The translations under genes were made by a program, and so were the position numbers. From Pseudomonas monteilii (GTDB taxonomy: Bacteria > Pseudomonadota > Gammaproteobacteria > Pseudomonadales > Pseudomonadaceae): a stretch of DNA of 64,000 nt. Shown here piece by piece: positions 53,725 through 62,875 of this stretch (within the stretch, counting starts at the first letter, position 1; each line of letters begins with the position of its first letter). The stretch is from the NCBI GenBank assembly GCA_001534745.1, contig CP013997.1, forward strand, positions 2,790,001 through 2,854,000, read 5' to 3'. Under the pieces are notes generated by a model that worked only from the letters and a program-made list of their open reading frames with translations, ran no database searches and had not been told where the DNA came from.

Positions 53725-54951
53725 TCACGCAGAGGTTGCCTGCGTGCGACCAGTTTCATGAAGGGTTTTCGGCAGCGGCAGCCAAATGCTGAACAACGAC
53801 CCCCGGCCTTCCTCACTGTGGACCTCGATGCGCCCGCCATGGGCCTGGACGATCTGGTCGGAGATGTACAACCCCAGCCCCAGCCCGGCCACCGAACGGC
53901 TCTGGGCCACGCGCTCGAACTGCTGGAAGATCCGTTGCTGGTTGGCCAGGCTGATGCCGATGCCCTGGTCCTGGACCTGCACGCAGGCCATGCCGTCCTG
54001 CTCGAAGACGCGCACCTGGACGGGGCGCTGCTCGCCATAGCGCAGGGCGTTGGACAGCAGGTTGGCCAGCACCTGCTCGATGCGCAGCGCATCCCAGCAG
54101 CCGCACAGGGTTTCGCACGGTTCCAGCTCGATGGTGGTGCCGAGTGCAGCGGCCTGGGCTTCGAAGTTCTCGACCAGCGCCCGCACCACGCGGTCCAGCT
54201 CACAGGTGCTGGGCCTGATCGACAGCTTGCCGGTGCGGATGCGCGACACGTCGAGCATGTCGTCGATCAGCCGGATCAGGCTGTTGATCTGGCGCTCGTC
54301 GCGCTCGTTCATGGCCTTGAGCTTGTCGAGCGAGAACGCGTCCAGGTTGCCGTTGGTCAAGTGCATCTTGCGCAGCTGGGTTTCGAGCACGAGCCCATTG
54401 AGCGGTGTGCGCAGTTCGTGGGAGACGATGGACATGAAGTCATCGCGCATGCTCACGGCCCGCTCCAACTCGGTCTGGGTGGCTTGCAACTGCTCCAGCA
54501 GCACGGCCTGCTCCTGCCGACTGCGCTCGATCGCCTCGAGCTGACGCCCCAGGATCTGCCGCTGGCAGTACAGGTCGACGAACACGGACACCTTGCTTTT
54601 CACCGCCTGGGTATCCAGTGGCTTGTGCAGAAAATCCACGGCGCCGCTTTCGTAGCCCTTGAAGGCATAGTTCATCTCGCGGCCGGCGGCGCTGACGAAC
54701 ACGATCGGGATGTGCTTGGTCTTTTCCGCGCCGCGCATCAGTTCGGCCAGCTCGAAACCATTCATGCCGGGCATCTGCACGTCGAGGATGGCCAGGGCGA
54801 ACTCGTGCTCGAGCAGCAGCATCAGCGCCTGCTCGGCGGACAGCGCCTGATGGACTTCGCGGCGGTCGCCACGGATCAATGCGTCGAGTGCCAGAAGGTT
54901 CTCCGGCAGATCGTCGACGATCAGTAGCTTGGCAGTGATGGTGTTCAACAT
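53725..54951 (-). CDS. Receiver-histidine kinase (REC-coil-HisKA-HATPase)
   Basis: A 408-residue soluble protein. The N-terminal receiver (1-125) has D57 (AILDVQMPG) and a normal lysine (DFLHKPLD). A coiled linker (130-168) leads to HisKA with H178 (SIVSHELRTPLNG). The ATPase domain has VLANLLSNALRYG, QDQGIGIS and VAGLGLGLYISDQ. Such kinases are switched by phosphorylation of their own receiver. The likely phosphodonor is the large CHASE3 kinase at the start of the operon. It overlaps the CheB-like gene by 7 bp. Confidence 0.88.
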   Translation of the reverse strand: MLNTITAKLLIVDDLPENLLALDALIRGDRREVHQALSAEQALMLLLEHEFALAILDVQMPGMNGFELAELMRGAEKTKHIPIVFVSAAGREMNYAFKGYESGAVDFLHKPLDTQAVKSKVSVFVDLYCQRQILGRQLEAIERSRQEQAVLLEQLQATQTELERAVSMRDDFMSIVSHELRTPLNGLVLETQLRKMHLTNGNLDAFSLDKLKAMNERDERQINSLIRLIDDMLDVSRIRTGKLSIRPSTCELDRVVRALVENFEAQAAALGTTIELEPCETLCGCWDALRIEQVLANLLSNALRYGEQRPVQVRVFEQDGMACVQVQDQGIGISLANQQRIFQQFERVAQSRSVAGLGLGLYISDQIVQAHGGRIEVHSEEGRGSLFSIWLPLPKTLHETGRTQATSA

Positions 54952-55520
54952 GCGCTTGATTCCAGGGTAGCGAGCAACTGCCCGATACCGCTCAGGGTAA
55001 GAATATGGTCAGGCTGGTGCAGGGCCAACGCGGCCTCCGGCATCAGACTGACCTCGGCATCACGAGGATCCTGGACCACGGTCCGACCACCCTTACGTTT
55101 GATACAGGCCAAGCCATGGGCGCCATCATCGTTGGCACCCGTCATCACGATCCCCAGCAATCCGTCGCCATAGGCATCGGCCGCCGACTCGAAGAGGATA
55201 TCGATGGCCGGACGCGAATAGTGCACGGGTGCCTCCTGACTCAGCGAAAAACTGAAGTCGCGCTCGATCGACAGGTGATAGCCCGGGCCGGCCACGTAGA
55301 TCCAGCCTGCTTCGAGCATGGCTTTGTCGAGGGCCTCGCAGACGGGGCGCGAAAGACGCCGCTGCAAGACTTCGGCCAGGTGGCTGGTCCGGCCTTCGGG
55401 CAGATGCAGCACGCACACCACAGGCAGGGCGAATGCCGGTGGCAGCGCACCGAGCACCTGGAACAGCGCGGAGACGCCGCCCGCCGAGGCGCCGATGACG
55501 ATGGCTCGTATCGCGCTCAT
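54945..55520 (-). CDS. Stand-alone CheB-type methylesterase
   Basis: A 191-residue CheB catalytic domain without the usual N-terminal receiver. The catalytic triad is visible: S12 in IGASAGGVSAL, H39 in VVCVLHLPEG and D132 in GIVMTGANDDGAHG. It would remove methyl groups from, or deamidate, glutamyl side chains of a partner protein. Without a receiver it is not controlled by CheA-type phosphorylation in cis. The ATG overlaps the CheR stop by 4 bp. No chemoreceptor, CheA or CheW is in the window, so the methylated partner is probably not a standard MCP. Confidence 0.9.
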   Translation of the reverse strand: MSAIRAIVIGASAGGVSALFQVLGALPPAFALPVVCVLHLPEGRTSHLAEVLQRRLSRPVCEALDKAMLEAGWIYVAGPGYHLSIERDFSFSLSQEAPVHYSRPAIDILFESAADAYGDGLLGIVMTGANDDGAHGLACIKRKGGRTVVQDPRDAEVSLMPEAALALHQPDHILTLSGIGQLLATLESSAC

Positions 55521-56338
55521 GACTTGCGGTAGATCCGTTCGGGCTTGACCAGCTGCGTGAACCGGTCGCCGTAGGCCGAGAAGTCGACCGACTCCTTGCT
55601 GCCGAGCAACAGGAAGCCGCGATGGCACAACGAGTCATGAAACAGGCCAAAGGCACGGTCTTGCAAGCTTTTATTGAAATAGATCAGCACATTGCGGCAA
55701 GACACCAGCTGCGTTTCGGAAAACACACTGTCGGTGGCCAGGCTATGGTCGGCGAACGTGACGTTCTCACGCAGGCTGCCATCCATGATCACGTGGTCGT
55801 AGGCGGCCGTGTAGTAATCGGCAAAATCGCGACGGCCGCCGGCCAGGCGATAGTTGTCGGCGTACAGCTCGATGTCGTTCAGGGCATAGATGCCCTGCTT
55901 GGCCTTTTCCAGGGAATGGGGATTGATGTCGGTGGCATAGAGGATCGTGCGCTCGAGCAGCCCTTCCTCGCGCAACAGGATGGCCATCGAATAGACCTCC
56001 TCGCCCGTGCTGCACCCGGCGATCCACACCTTGATCGACGGCCAGGTGCGCAGCAGCGGGACCACCTCGGTGCGCAGTGCCAGGAAGTGCCCGGGGTCGC
56101 GGAACATCTCGCTGACCGGAATCGTCAGGTACTGCAGCAGTTGCATGAACATCGCCGGGTCGTGCAGCACGCGCTCCTGCAGGGCCGAGACCGTACGGCA
56201 CTCGAACTGGCCGAGCGCGTGCTGGATGCGGCGCTTGATCGACGCACCGGAATAGTCGCGGAAATCGTAGCTGTACTTGAGGTAGATCGCCTCGATCAGC
56301 AGCCGGATCTCGATATCGGTGTTGCTGTGGGTACTCAA
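55517..56338 (-). CDS. CheR-type protein-glutamate methyltransferase
   Basis: A 273-residue SAM-dependent methyltransferase. The N-terminal helical domain covers about 1-75 (AIYLKYSYDFRDYSGASIKRRI). The SAM-binding core has IKVWIAGCSTGEEVYSMAILL, ILYATDINPHSLEKAKQGIY and the late motif LVSCRNVLIYFNKSLQ. All are CheR hallmarks. The start is a TTG overlapping the stop of the large kinase (TTGA); no ATG is available near the conserved N-terminus. It is paired with the CheB-like gene by another 4-bp overlap, so the two are likely made in equal amounts. Confidence 0.9.
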   Translation of the reverse strand: MSTHSNTDIEIRLLIEAIYLKYSYDFRDYSGASIKRRIQHALGQFECRTVSALQERVLHDPAMFMQLLQYLTIPVSEMFRDPGHFLALRTEVVPLLRTWPSIKVWIAGCSTGEEVYSMAILLREEGLLERTILYATDINPHSLEKAKQGIYALNDIELYADNYRLAGGRRDFADYYTAAYDHVIMDGSLRENVTFADHSLATDSVFSETQLVSCRNVLIYFNKSLQDRAFGLFHDSLCHRGFLLLGSKESVDFSAYGDRFTQLVKPERIYRKS

Positions 56339-59300
56339 ATTCGCTCCAGTTGCGGCAGCCAGACGCGGATCAGGGAGAACAGGCGGTCAAGGTCGATCGG
56401 CTTGGCCAGGTAGTCGTTGGCACCGGCCTGCAGGCAGCGATGCTGGTCGTCCTTCATGGCCTTGGCCGTGACGGCGATGATCGGCAGCTTGCGCCACTCG
56501 GGGCGCTGGCGGATCAGGCGGGTAGCCTCGTATCCGTCCATTTCCGGCATCATCACGTCCATCAGCACCAGATCGATGTCATCGTGCTGCTCGAGGCGCT
56601 CGATGGCTTCGCGGCCATTACGGCCGATCTCGACGCGGGCACCCTTGTGTTCCAAGGCACTGGTGAGGGCAAAGATGTTGCGCACGTCATCGTCCACCAG
56701 CAGGATCTTGCGACCCTCGAACACCTTGTCGCGGCTGCGGGCGGTCTTGAGCATGCGCTGGCGTTCGTGCGAGAGCTGCGACTCGACCTTGTGCAGGAAC
56801 AACGTGACCTCGTCGAGCAGGCGCTCGGGCGACCGGGCGCCCTTGATGATGATCGAGCGCGAGTACTTGAGCAGGTCGGCCTCCTCGTCCCGGGTCAGGT
56901 TGCGCCCGGTGTAGACGATCACCGGCGGGAAGGCACGGATGTCTTCAGTGGTCATGCGCTTGAGCAGTTCATTGCCGAGCATGTCCGGCAGCTTCAGGTC
57001 GATGATCATGCAGTCGAAGACATGGACGTGGAGCAGTTCCAGGGCTTCGCCAGCCGTGCCGACCGCGGTGATCTCGACGTCTTCGTCGCCGATCAGCATG
57101 GCGATGCTCTCGCGTTGCAGGGCATCGTCCTCCACCAGCAGGATGTGCTTGAGCTTCTGCGTCAGCTTGGCCTCCAGACGACCGAAGACCTCCTTGAGCT
57201 GCTCGCGGCTGGCCGGCTTGACCGCATAGCCCACTGCGCCCATGTGCATGGCGGCCTCGACCCGGTCCTCGACCGAGATGATGTGCACCGGGATGTGCCG
57301 CGTCTCGGCCTGCTCCTTGAGCCGTTGCAGCACGGTGAGGCCAGAGTGGTCCGGCAGGCGCATGTCCAGCAGGATGGCGTCGGGCACGTAGCGGGCGGCC
57401 AGCTCGAACCCATCGTCGGCGGCATGGGCGACCAGGCAGTGGTAGCCCAGCTCGTGGGCCAGATCGTAAAGGATGCGGGCGAAGTTCGGCTCGTCCTCGA
57501 CCACCAGGATGCAACGCTTGTCGAAGGGTGCGTGCTGCCGGTCATCGGTGAAGGTCGAGGCGACGCGCACCACCGGCGCCTGCGGCAGCGCCACGGGCAG
57601 CACCGGCGCAGCGGGCAGGGCCGCAGGCACGGCCATGTCTTTCTTGGACACGACCGCTTCGTCGACCTCGTAGTGTTCTGGCAGCGTCAGGCTGAACAGG
57701 CTGCCCTCCCCCGGCGTGCTGCTGACCTGGATCTGCCCGCCGAGCAGGCGCGCCAGGTCGCGGGAAATGGACAACCCCAGGCCGGTGCCGCCAAAGCGTC
57801 GATTGCTGGTGCCATCGACCTGGTGGAAGGCCCCGAAGATGGCCTCGTGCTGATCGGCGGGAATGCCGATGCCGCTGTCACGCACGGCGAACACTAGGCC
57901 CTGGCCGGGCGCCGGGCTGACCGTCAGGCTGACGCGCCCCTTGTCGGTGAACTTGATGGCGTTGGACAGCAGGTTCTTGAGGATCTGCTCCAGACGCTGG
58001 CGATCGGTGAACAACGCCGCCGGCACGTTCGGTTCGAGGTTGACGTCGAAGGTCAGGCCCTTGTCCTTGGCCAACGGCTCGAACATCGATTGCAGACCGC
58101 CCACCAGGCGCGTCACGGGCGTATGCTCCGGGCGCATGTCGAGCTTGCCGGCCTCGACCTTGGCAATGTCGAGAATGTCGTTGATCAGGTTGAGCAGGTC
58201 GTTGCCGGCCGAGTAGATCGATTCGGCGAACTTCACCTGGTCGGCGCTGAGGTTGCCCTGGGCATTCTCGGCCAGCAGCTTGGCCAGGATCAGCGAGCTG
58301 TTGAGCGGCGTGCGCAGCTCGTGGGACATGTTGGCGAGGAACTCGGACTTGTAGCGGCTCGACTGCTGAAGCGCATCGGCCCGGGCCTGCAGCTCGACCT
58401 GCGCCTGGTTGAGTTCGTTGTTCTTGAGGTCGAGCGCATCGGTGCGTTCGGCCAGTTGCTCGTTGGTCTGTTCCAGCTCGGCCTGCTGCGTTTCAAGGTA
58501 CGCCTGGGATTCCTTGAGCACGCGCGATTGCTCTTCGAGCTCTTCGTTGGCGGTCTTGAGCTCCTCCTGCTGGACTTGCAACTCTTCGTTGAGCTGCTGA
58601 GTCTCGGCCAGCACTTCCTGAAGACGCTGGCGGTAGCGGGCCGTCTCGATCGACAGGCCGAGGTTGTCGGCCACCTGCTCGAGCAGTTCTGCGTCACGGT
58701 CCGACAGCGGGCGCAGGAAGCCCAGTTCGAGCACGCCATTGACCTGGCCATCGTCCCGGGTCGGCACCAGCAGCGCGCTGCGCGGCAGGCCTTCGCCGAT
58801 GCCGGAGCTGAGCCGGTAATAATCTTCCGGCAGCGTATCGAGCCGCAGCAGCCGTTCCTGCCCCACTGCCTGGGCCAGCAGGCCTTCGTGACCTTGGTAC
58901 AGCTGCTCACGGGCCTGCGCTTCGGCACCCAGGCCATAACTGGCCACGCGCGTCAGCTGGCCGTGCTGGTTACGTACATAGAAGGCGCCGACCACGCTGC
59001 CCAGGTAACCGGCGAAAAAGCGCAGCGTGTTGTCGCCGAGCATCGCCAGGGTGAGCTGGCCGAGCACCTGCTCGGCCAGTTGCGTCTGCCCATTGCGCAG
59101 CCAGGCCTGATGCTCCAGGCGTTCGGCGGCGCGCTGCTGGGCCTGCAGGTTGGCGACGTAGCTGTCCGACAGGGCCAGCAGATCGCGGCGCCCCAGGTAG
59201 GCCAGCAGGCCGCTGAGCGAGACCAGCAGCAGGATGAAGGTGGTGATGCCGGTCACGGTGGCCGTGCTGACCGTGTCGTGGCGCATGCTGCGCAATTGCT

Positions 59301-59808
59301 GCTCGCTCGTGATGAAGGCATCGAACTCGCGGCGGATCTCGTCGGTCAGGCGCTTGCCACGGCCATTGCCGATCGCCTGCTGGTAGGCGCCCTGGCTGCG
59401 GCGCAGCGCGATCATTTCGCCCGCGAACTGGTTCCAGGCGTTCTGCAGCGCGATCAGGCGATTGACCCGATCGACCTGCTGCGGGTTGTCGTCGACCAGG
59501 TCACGCAGGTCCTTGAGCCCCTGAAGCACACGCGGCTTGGCCACTTCGTACGGGTCCAGGAAGCTTTCGTTGCCGGTGATCAGGAAGCCGCGCATGCCGG
59601 TTTCAAGGTCAATCGACAGCTTGACCGCTTCGTTGGCATTACCGATGGTGCGGTCGGTGTGTTCGACCCACTGCATTGCGGACAACAGGTAGGCGACCAC
59701 GCCGACGAAGGCGATCGTACCGAGCAGGCCCAGGCCCAGCGGCAGACCGACGTTGCGCGCCAGCAGCTTGCGAAAACTGCGCTGGTCCATGGAGGCGGCT
59801 TGAATCAT
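56335..59808 (-). CDS. Large hybrid histidine kinase (TM-CHASE3-TM-GAF-coil-HisKA-HATPase-REC-REC-REC)
   Basis: A 1157-residue inner-membrane sensor. Membrane helices near residues 18-38 and 182-203 enclose a CHASE3 domain (AVKLSIDLETGMRGFLITGNESFLDPY). A GAF domain (about 225-385) and a long Glu/Gln-rich coil (about 390-490) precede HisKA with H496 (NMSHELRTPLNSS). The ATPase domain ends in GTGLGLSISRD. Three receivers follow (LLDMRLPD, IIDLKLPD, LMDVMMPEMDG). The start at 59808 was chosen because it precedes helix 1; 59790 is also possible and neither has a strong ribosome site. It is the first gene of the CheR/CheB operon. Confidence 0.9.
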   Translation of the reverse strand: MIQAASMDQRSFRKLLARNVGLPLGLGLLGTIAFVGVVAYLLSAMQWVEHTDRTIGNANEAVKLSIDLETGMRGFLITGNESFLDPYEVAKPRVLQGLKDLRDLVDDNPQQVDRVNRLIALQNAWNQFAGEMIALRRSQGAYQQAIGNGRGKRLTDEIRREFDAFITSEQQLRSMRHDTVSTATVTGITTFILLLVSLSGLLAYLGRRDLLALSDSYVANLQAQQRAAERLEHQAWLRNGQTQLAEQVLGQLTLAMLGDNTLRFFAGYLGSVVGAFYVRNQHGQLTRVASYGLGAEAQAREQLYQGHEGLLAQAVGQERLLRLDTLPEDYYRLSSGIGEGLPRSALLVPTRDDGQVNGVLELGFLRPLSDRDAELLEQVADNLGLSIETARYRQRLQEVLAETQQLNEELQVQQEELKTANEELEEQSRVLKESQAYLETQQAELEQTNEQLAERTDALDLKNNELNQAQVELQARADALQQSSRYKSEFLANMSHELRTPLNSSLILAKLLAENAQGNLSADQVKFAESIYSAGNDLLNLINDILDIAKVEAGKLDMRPEHTPVTRLVGGLQSMFEPLAKDKGLTFDVNLEPNVPAALFTDRQRLEQILKNLLSNAIKFTDKGRVSLTVSPAPGQGLVFAVRDSGIGIPADQHEAIFGAFHQVDGTSNRRFGGTGLGLSISRDLARLLGGQIQVSSTPGEGSLFSLTLPEHYEVDEAVVSKKDMAVPAALPAAPVLPVALPQAPVVRVASTFTDDRQHAPFDKRCILVVEDEPNFARILYDLAHELGYHCLVAHAADDGFELAARYVPDAILLDMRLPDHSGLTVLQRLKEQAETRHIPVHIISVEDRVEAAMHMGAVGYAVKPASREQLKEVFGRLEAKLTQKLKHILLVEDDALQRESIAMLIGDEDVEITAVGTAGEALELLHVHVFDCMIIDLKLPDMLGNELLKRMTTEDIRAFPPVIVYTGRNLTRDEEADLLKYSRSIIIKGARSPERLLDEVTLFLHKVESQLSHERQRMLKTARSRDKVFEGRKILLVDDDVRNIFALTSALEHKGARVEIGRNGREAIERLEQHDDIDLVLMDVMMPEMDGYEATRLIRQRPEWRKLPIIAVTAKAMKDDQHRCLQAGANDYLAKPIDLDRLFSLIRVWLPQLERI

Positions 59809-60057
59809 GTAGAGAGGCCCGAACGAGAGGTCCAAAGAAAAATGAAGCACGATCGAACTGCGAGAGGTTTGCGCTCTCAAAGCTGGCGTTGACACCTGTC
59901 AGGTCCCGGATCAGGGCATCGGACAGGGCTGCCTTCGACCGGAATCAGAAACCCGCGTGTGGCAAACGTTCCCTCGCTGCGACGGCAACGTTATGCTGAC
60001 GGAACTTCTGCCCCATCGCGGGGCACAGAATATAGAATATTTGCGTACAGGATTCTA

Positions 60058-60408
60058 ATGATGCCCACCCTGCTCGTCGTCGAAGATGACGATATCGTCC
60101 GCATGCTGACGGTCGAAGTGCTCGACGAACTGGAGTATTCCGTCCTCGAAGCCGAGGATGCCGCCACGGCGCTGAAGATTCTCAGCGATGCTGGAACGGT
60201 GGTCGACCTGATGATGACCGACGTCGGCCTGCCCGACATGAAAGGCACCGACCTGGCCCTGCAGGTGCGGGCCGAACGTCCGGACCTGCCCATCCTGTTC
60301 GCCAGCGGCTATGCCGACAGCCTCGAGGTGCCTGAAGGCATGCATTCGATCGGCAAGCCCTACAGCATCGACGCCTTGCGCGACAAGGTGCAGAGCATCC
60401 TGTCCTGA
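60058..60408 (+). CDS. Single-domain response regulator (REC only)
   Basis: A 116-residue receiver. Acidic residues VEDDD, phospho-acceptor D55 (LMMTDVGLPDM), FASGYAD and the lysine IGKPYS are all present. No output domain is attached. It is divergent from the large CHASE3 kinase across a 249-bp gap and is probably one of its phosphorylation targets. AGGA lies about 7 bases before the ATG at 60058; a second ATG follows directly at 60061. Confidence 0.88.
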   Translation: MMPTLLVVEDDDIVRMLTVEVLDELEYSVLEAEDAATALKILSDAGTVVDLMMTDVGLPDMKGTDLALQVRAERPDLPILFASGYADSLEVPEGMHSIGKPYSIDALRDKVQSILS

Positions 60409-60435
60409 TGGCGCACGCCTGACGGATGGCCCTGC

Positions 60436-61182
60436 TCAGATCCGTCTGAGCAGGTAGACGTCCATGATCCAGCCTTTCTGTTCCCGCAAGCGCTTGCGAA
60501 CGTCGAGAATCCGCTCGCGGACCTCGAACAAGGGGCCGGCAATGAGCACTTCGTCTGGACTGCCCAGATAAGCCCCCCAATAGATGAGCACGTCAGGCTC
60601 GTCGAGTTCGGCAAAGGCGCACTGCCCATCGAGCATCACCACCCGGTCGTCATCCGATGGGTAGCGTGCCAGCTGCCGGCCAGGCAGGATCGTCAGCGGT
60701 TTACCCAGTCGGGTCAAAGGCACCTGGTGCCGCGCCGCCAGGACCTGGACGCTGCTGATGCCTGGAATGACCTCCAACCTGTACGCCCCACCTTGGCGGG
60801 CAACCTCCTCGAGCACGCGCAGCGTGCTGTCGTACAGCCCTGGATCACCCCACACCAGGAATGCACCGACTGCCCCCGTCGTCAGTTCGTCCTCGAGCGC
60901 CTTCGCATACAGGACGGCGCGCTGGCGATGCCATTCGCGTACCGCGCCGGGGTAATCGTCCACGGGCGTTTCGCGCTGCGGATCCTGAAGCTCGACCACG
61001 CGGTAGTGGTCGGGCGCCAGGTAGCGACGCAGCATTTCGTGGCGAACCTGCAGCAGTTCTGCGGTCCGCGGCCCTTTGTCGTGCACGAAGAATACCGAGG
61101 CACGGCGCATCGCATCGACCGCCTCGTAAGTGATCTGTCGCGGGTCGCCAGGCCCCATGCCGATGAGCAATAGATGTTTCAT
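60436..61182 (-). CDS. cobF: Precorrin-6A synthase (deacetylating)
   Basis: A 248-residue tetrapyrrole methylase. The N-terminal SAM/precorrin motif is HLLLIGMGPGDPRQITYEAVDAM. FLVWGDPGLYDSTLRVLEEV and EVIPGISSVQVLAARHQVPL follow, and the C-terminal part ends REQKGWIMDVYLLRRI as in CobF. It methylates C-1 of precorrin-5 with loss of acetate, in the aerobic cobalamin pathway. The ATG at 61182 precedes the conserved start; a longer opening to 61362 covers intergenic sequence. No other cob genes are near. It is convergent with the receiver gene. Confidence 0.92.
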   Translation of the reverse strand: MKHLLLIGMGPGDPRQITYEAVDAMRRASVFFVHDKGPRTAELLQVRHEMLRRYLAPDHYRVVELQDPQRETPVDDYPGAVREWHRQRAVLYAKALEDELTTGAVGAFLVWGDPGLYDSTLRVLEEVARQGGAYRLEVIPGISSVQVLAARHQVPLTRLGKPLTILPGRQLARYPSDDDRVVMLDGQCAFAELDEPDVLIYWGAYLGSPDEVLIAGPLFEVRERILDVRKRLREQKGWIMDVYLLRRI

Positions 61183-61296
61183 GAAGGCGTTTTCCTGAAA
61201 GAAGGAGAGGCACTCGCCCGCCCCGACAAGTGTGCAGGCTAGTGCATTACACAGCGCACGTATGAAAGTTCCTTTCAGATACACAGAATGTTTTAG

Positions 61297-61325
61297 TTTA
61301 CCTGGCGTATCGGCGCTACTACACT
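61297..61325 (+). promoter_or_regulatory. Candidate promoter of the mvaT-like gene
   Basis: TTTACC at 61297-61302 and TACACT at 61320-61325 are separated by 17 bp. This gives a leader of about 77 bases before the GTG at 61409. A perfect TGAAAG/CTTTCA inverted repeat lies just upstream at 61263-61277. Confidence 0.4.
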
Positions 61326-61408
61326 CGATGTTGTCCACGCGTTTGAAGTAGCGTGCCTTCACTTTCTTCGTACTTCATCTTATTGATCGCCGCCCAGGAG
61401 TATCCCTC

Positions 61409-61783
61409 GTGTCCAGACTTGTCGAGTTCCGTGCTGCCGAAAAAGCCCTGCAGGCGCAAATTGCGCAACTTGAATCGATGAAACAAGACAGCAGCCTCAA
61501 ACGCGAAATCGAGTTCGAAGAAAAACTGCTGGAATTGATGAAGGGCTACAAGAAAGGTTTGAGCGACATCGTCGACATCCTCGATCCGCACCAGCGCGAG
61601 CAAGCACCGACCCGGTCCGGTGGTGCAGCCAAGAAGGCCACGCGCCGCGCCCGTCAGGTCAAGGTCTACGAAAACCCGCATTCCGGTGAGTTGATCGAGA
61701 CCAAAGGCGGCAACCACCGCGGCCTGAAAGCCTGGAAACAGGAATACGGCGCCGATACCGTAGAAAGTTGGGTCCGCTCATGA
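61409..61783 (+). CDS. MvaT-family H-NS-like xenogeneic silencer
   Basis: A 124-residue nucleoid protein. The N-terminal oligomerisation coiled coil is LVEFRAAEKALQAQIAQLESMKQDSSLKREIEFEEKL in outline (residues 3-40). The C-terminal DNA-binding domain has VKVYENPHSGELIETKGGNHRGLKAWKQEYG with a basic linker KKATRRARQVK. Pseudomonads carry several MvaT/TurA-type paralogues that silence A/T-rich foreign DNA. Which paralogue this is cannot be decided here. The start is a GTG with AGGAG 8 bases upstream. A strong terminator lies about 110 bp downstream. Confidence 0.9.
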   Translation: MSRLVEFRAAEKALQAQIAQLESMKQDSSLKREIEFEEKLLELMKGYKKGLSDIVDILDPHQREQAPTRSGGAAKKATRRARQVKVYENPHSGELIETKGGNHRGLKAWKQEYGADTVESWVRS

Positions 61784-61890
61784 TTCATCGACGCATGCTT
61801 CACACTTTTTTCACAGCGCCGCTTGCATCATTGAGCCAGCTAACGGATTAGCGACCCCATCACGCGCCCGCACATGCGGGCCTCTCTTCC

Positions 61891-61927
61891 AGCGCCCTGC
61901 TCGCCTCGAGCAGGGCGCTTTCATTTG
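61891..61927 (+). terminator. Rho-independent terminator
   Basis: A 13-bp perfect G/C-rich stem (AGCGCCCTGCTCG / CGAGCAGGGCGCT) with a 3-base loop is followed by TTCATTT. It follows the mvaT-like gene and precedes gloA by about 80 bp. Confidence 0.8.
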
Positions 61928-62004
61928 CGCAATCGATTCACTGCCGTATCATGGACCTTCGTCCAATCGCCGGACCTGCTGTTCGGCCCAGCCCTGGAGC
62001 TTCC

Positions 62005-62526
62005 ATGAGCCTGCAAACCCTCGCCAACCTGCCTGGCGTCACCGCGCAACCGGATGCCGCCACTGCGAAATTCGTCTTCAACCACACCATGTTGCGGGTC
62101 AAGGACATCACCCGTTCGCTGGACTTCTACACGCGCGTGCTGGGGTTCACCCTGGTCGAGAAGCGTGATTTCGCCGAAGCGCAGTTCAGCCTGTACTTCC
62201 TGGTACTGGCAAACACCTCCGAGATTCCGCAAGACGACGCCAAGCGCACCGAGTGGATGAAGTCGATCCCGGGCGTACTGGAACTGACCCACAACCACGG
62301 TACCGAGAACGAAGAAGGCGCCGTATACCACGACGGCAACAGCGATCCGCGTGGTTTCGGCCACATCTGCGTCTCCGTGCCGGACATCAAGGCTGCGTGC
62401 GAGCGTTTCGAAGAACTCGAGGTGCCGTTCCAGAAGCGCCTGACCGATGGCCGCATGAAGAGCATCGCGTTCATCAAGGACCCGGACGGCTACTGGGTCG
62501 AAATCATCCAGCCTACTGCACTGTAA
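62005..62526 (+). CDS. gloA: Lactoylglutathione lyase (glyoxalase I)
   Basis: A 173-residue VOC-fold metalloenzyme that isomerises the methylglyoxal-glutathione hemithioacetal. The metal ligands are His in FNHTMLRVKD, Glu in GVLELTHNHGTEN, His in GFGHICVSVPD and Glu in GYWVEIIQP. Length and the NTSEIPQDD insertion match the longer, zinc-type Pseudomonas enzymes. GGAG lies 5 bases before the ATG at 62005; an earlier in-frame ATG at 61951 adds an unconserved stretch. It is probably expressed from its own promoter. Confidence 0.95.
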   Translation: MSLQTLANLPGVTAQPDAATAKFVFNHTMLRVKDITRSLDFYTRVLGFTLVEKRDFAEAQFSLYFLVLANTSEIPQDDAKRTEWMKSIPGVLELTHNHGTENEEGAVYHDGNSDPRGFGHICVSVPDIKAACERFEELEVPFQKRLTDGRMKSIAFIKDPDGYWVEIIQPTAL

Positions 62527-62617
62527 GCACGTTCGTCGGGCCAGGCTTCCCTGGCCCCGTTCGCGTGGTATATCGAAGAGACCGCACTTCCCGACCATCT
62601 TTCACGAGGTAAGGACG

Positions 62618-62857
62618 ATGCACACTCTACGTTGCCACTACCGCGACCATCTGATCACCGCACGCGTCGAGACCCACCCTGGGCTCATCACGCCATACGC
62701 AGGCGGTTGCGCCATCACCGACCCGGACGGCCATACCAGCCGACGCATGCCCTTGCCCTACAGCGGCCACTTCATGGCCGACCTGGACAATGCGCAACAT
62801 GCCTCACTTGCCCATGGCCGCTGGCTGGTGGACCAGAAGCTCGATCAGCCTCATTGA
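62618..62857 (+). CDS. Small unknown protein
   Basis: A 79-residue protein that I do not recognise. It is His- and Arg-rich with a pattern of short beta-like segments (TLRCHYRDHLITARVE, ITPYAGGCAITDPDG, MPLPYSGHFMADLDNAQHA). It has no signal peptide or membrane helix. GAGGTAAGGA lies 6-13 bases before the ATG, which supports translation. It follows gloA by 91 bp, separated by a GGGCCAGG/CCTGGCCC hairpin at 62538-62557. Confidence 0.55.
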   Translation: MHTLRCHYRDHLITARVETHPGLITPYAGGCAITDPDGHTSRRMPLPYSGHFMADLDNAQHASLAHGRWLVDQKLDQPH

Positions 62858-62875
62858 CCTCGAGCGGTCCTGACA

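Noticed and set aside
60002..60029. GGAACTT reminiscent of an extracytoplasmic sigma-factor -35 before the receiver gene
   Set aside because: No matching -10 element at 16-17 bp; the evidence is too weak for a promoter call.
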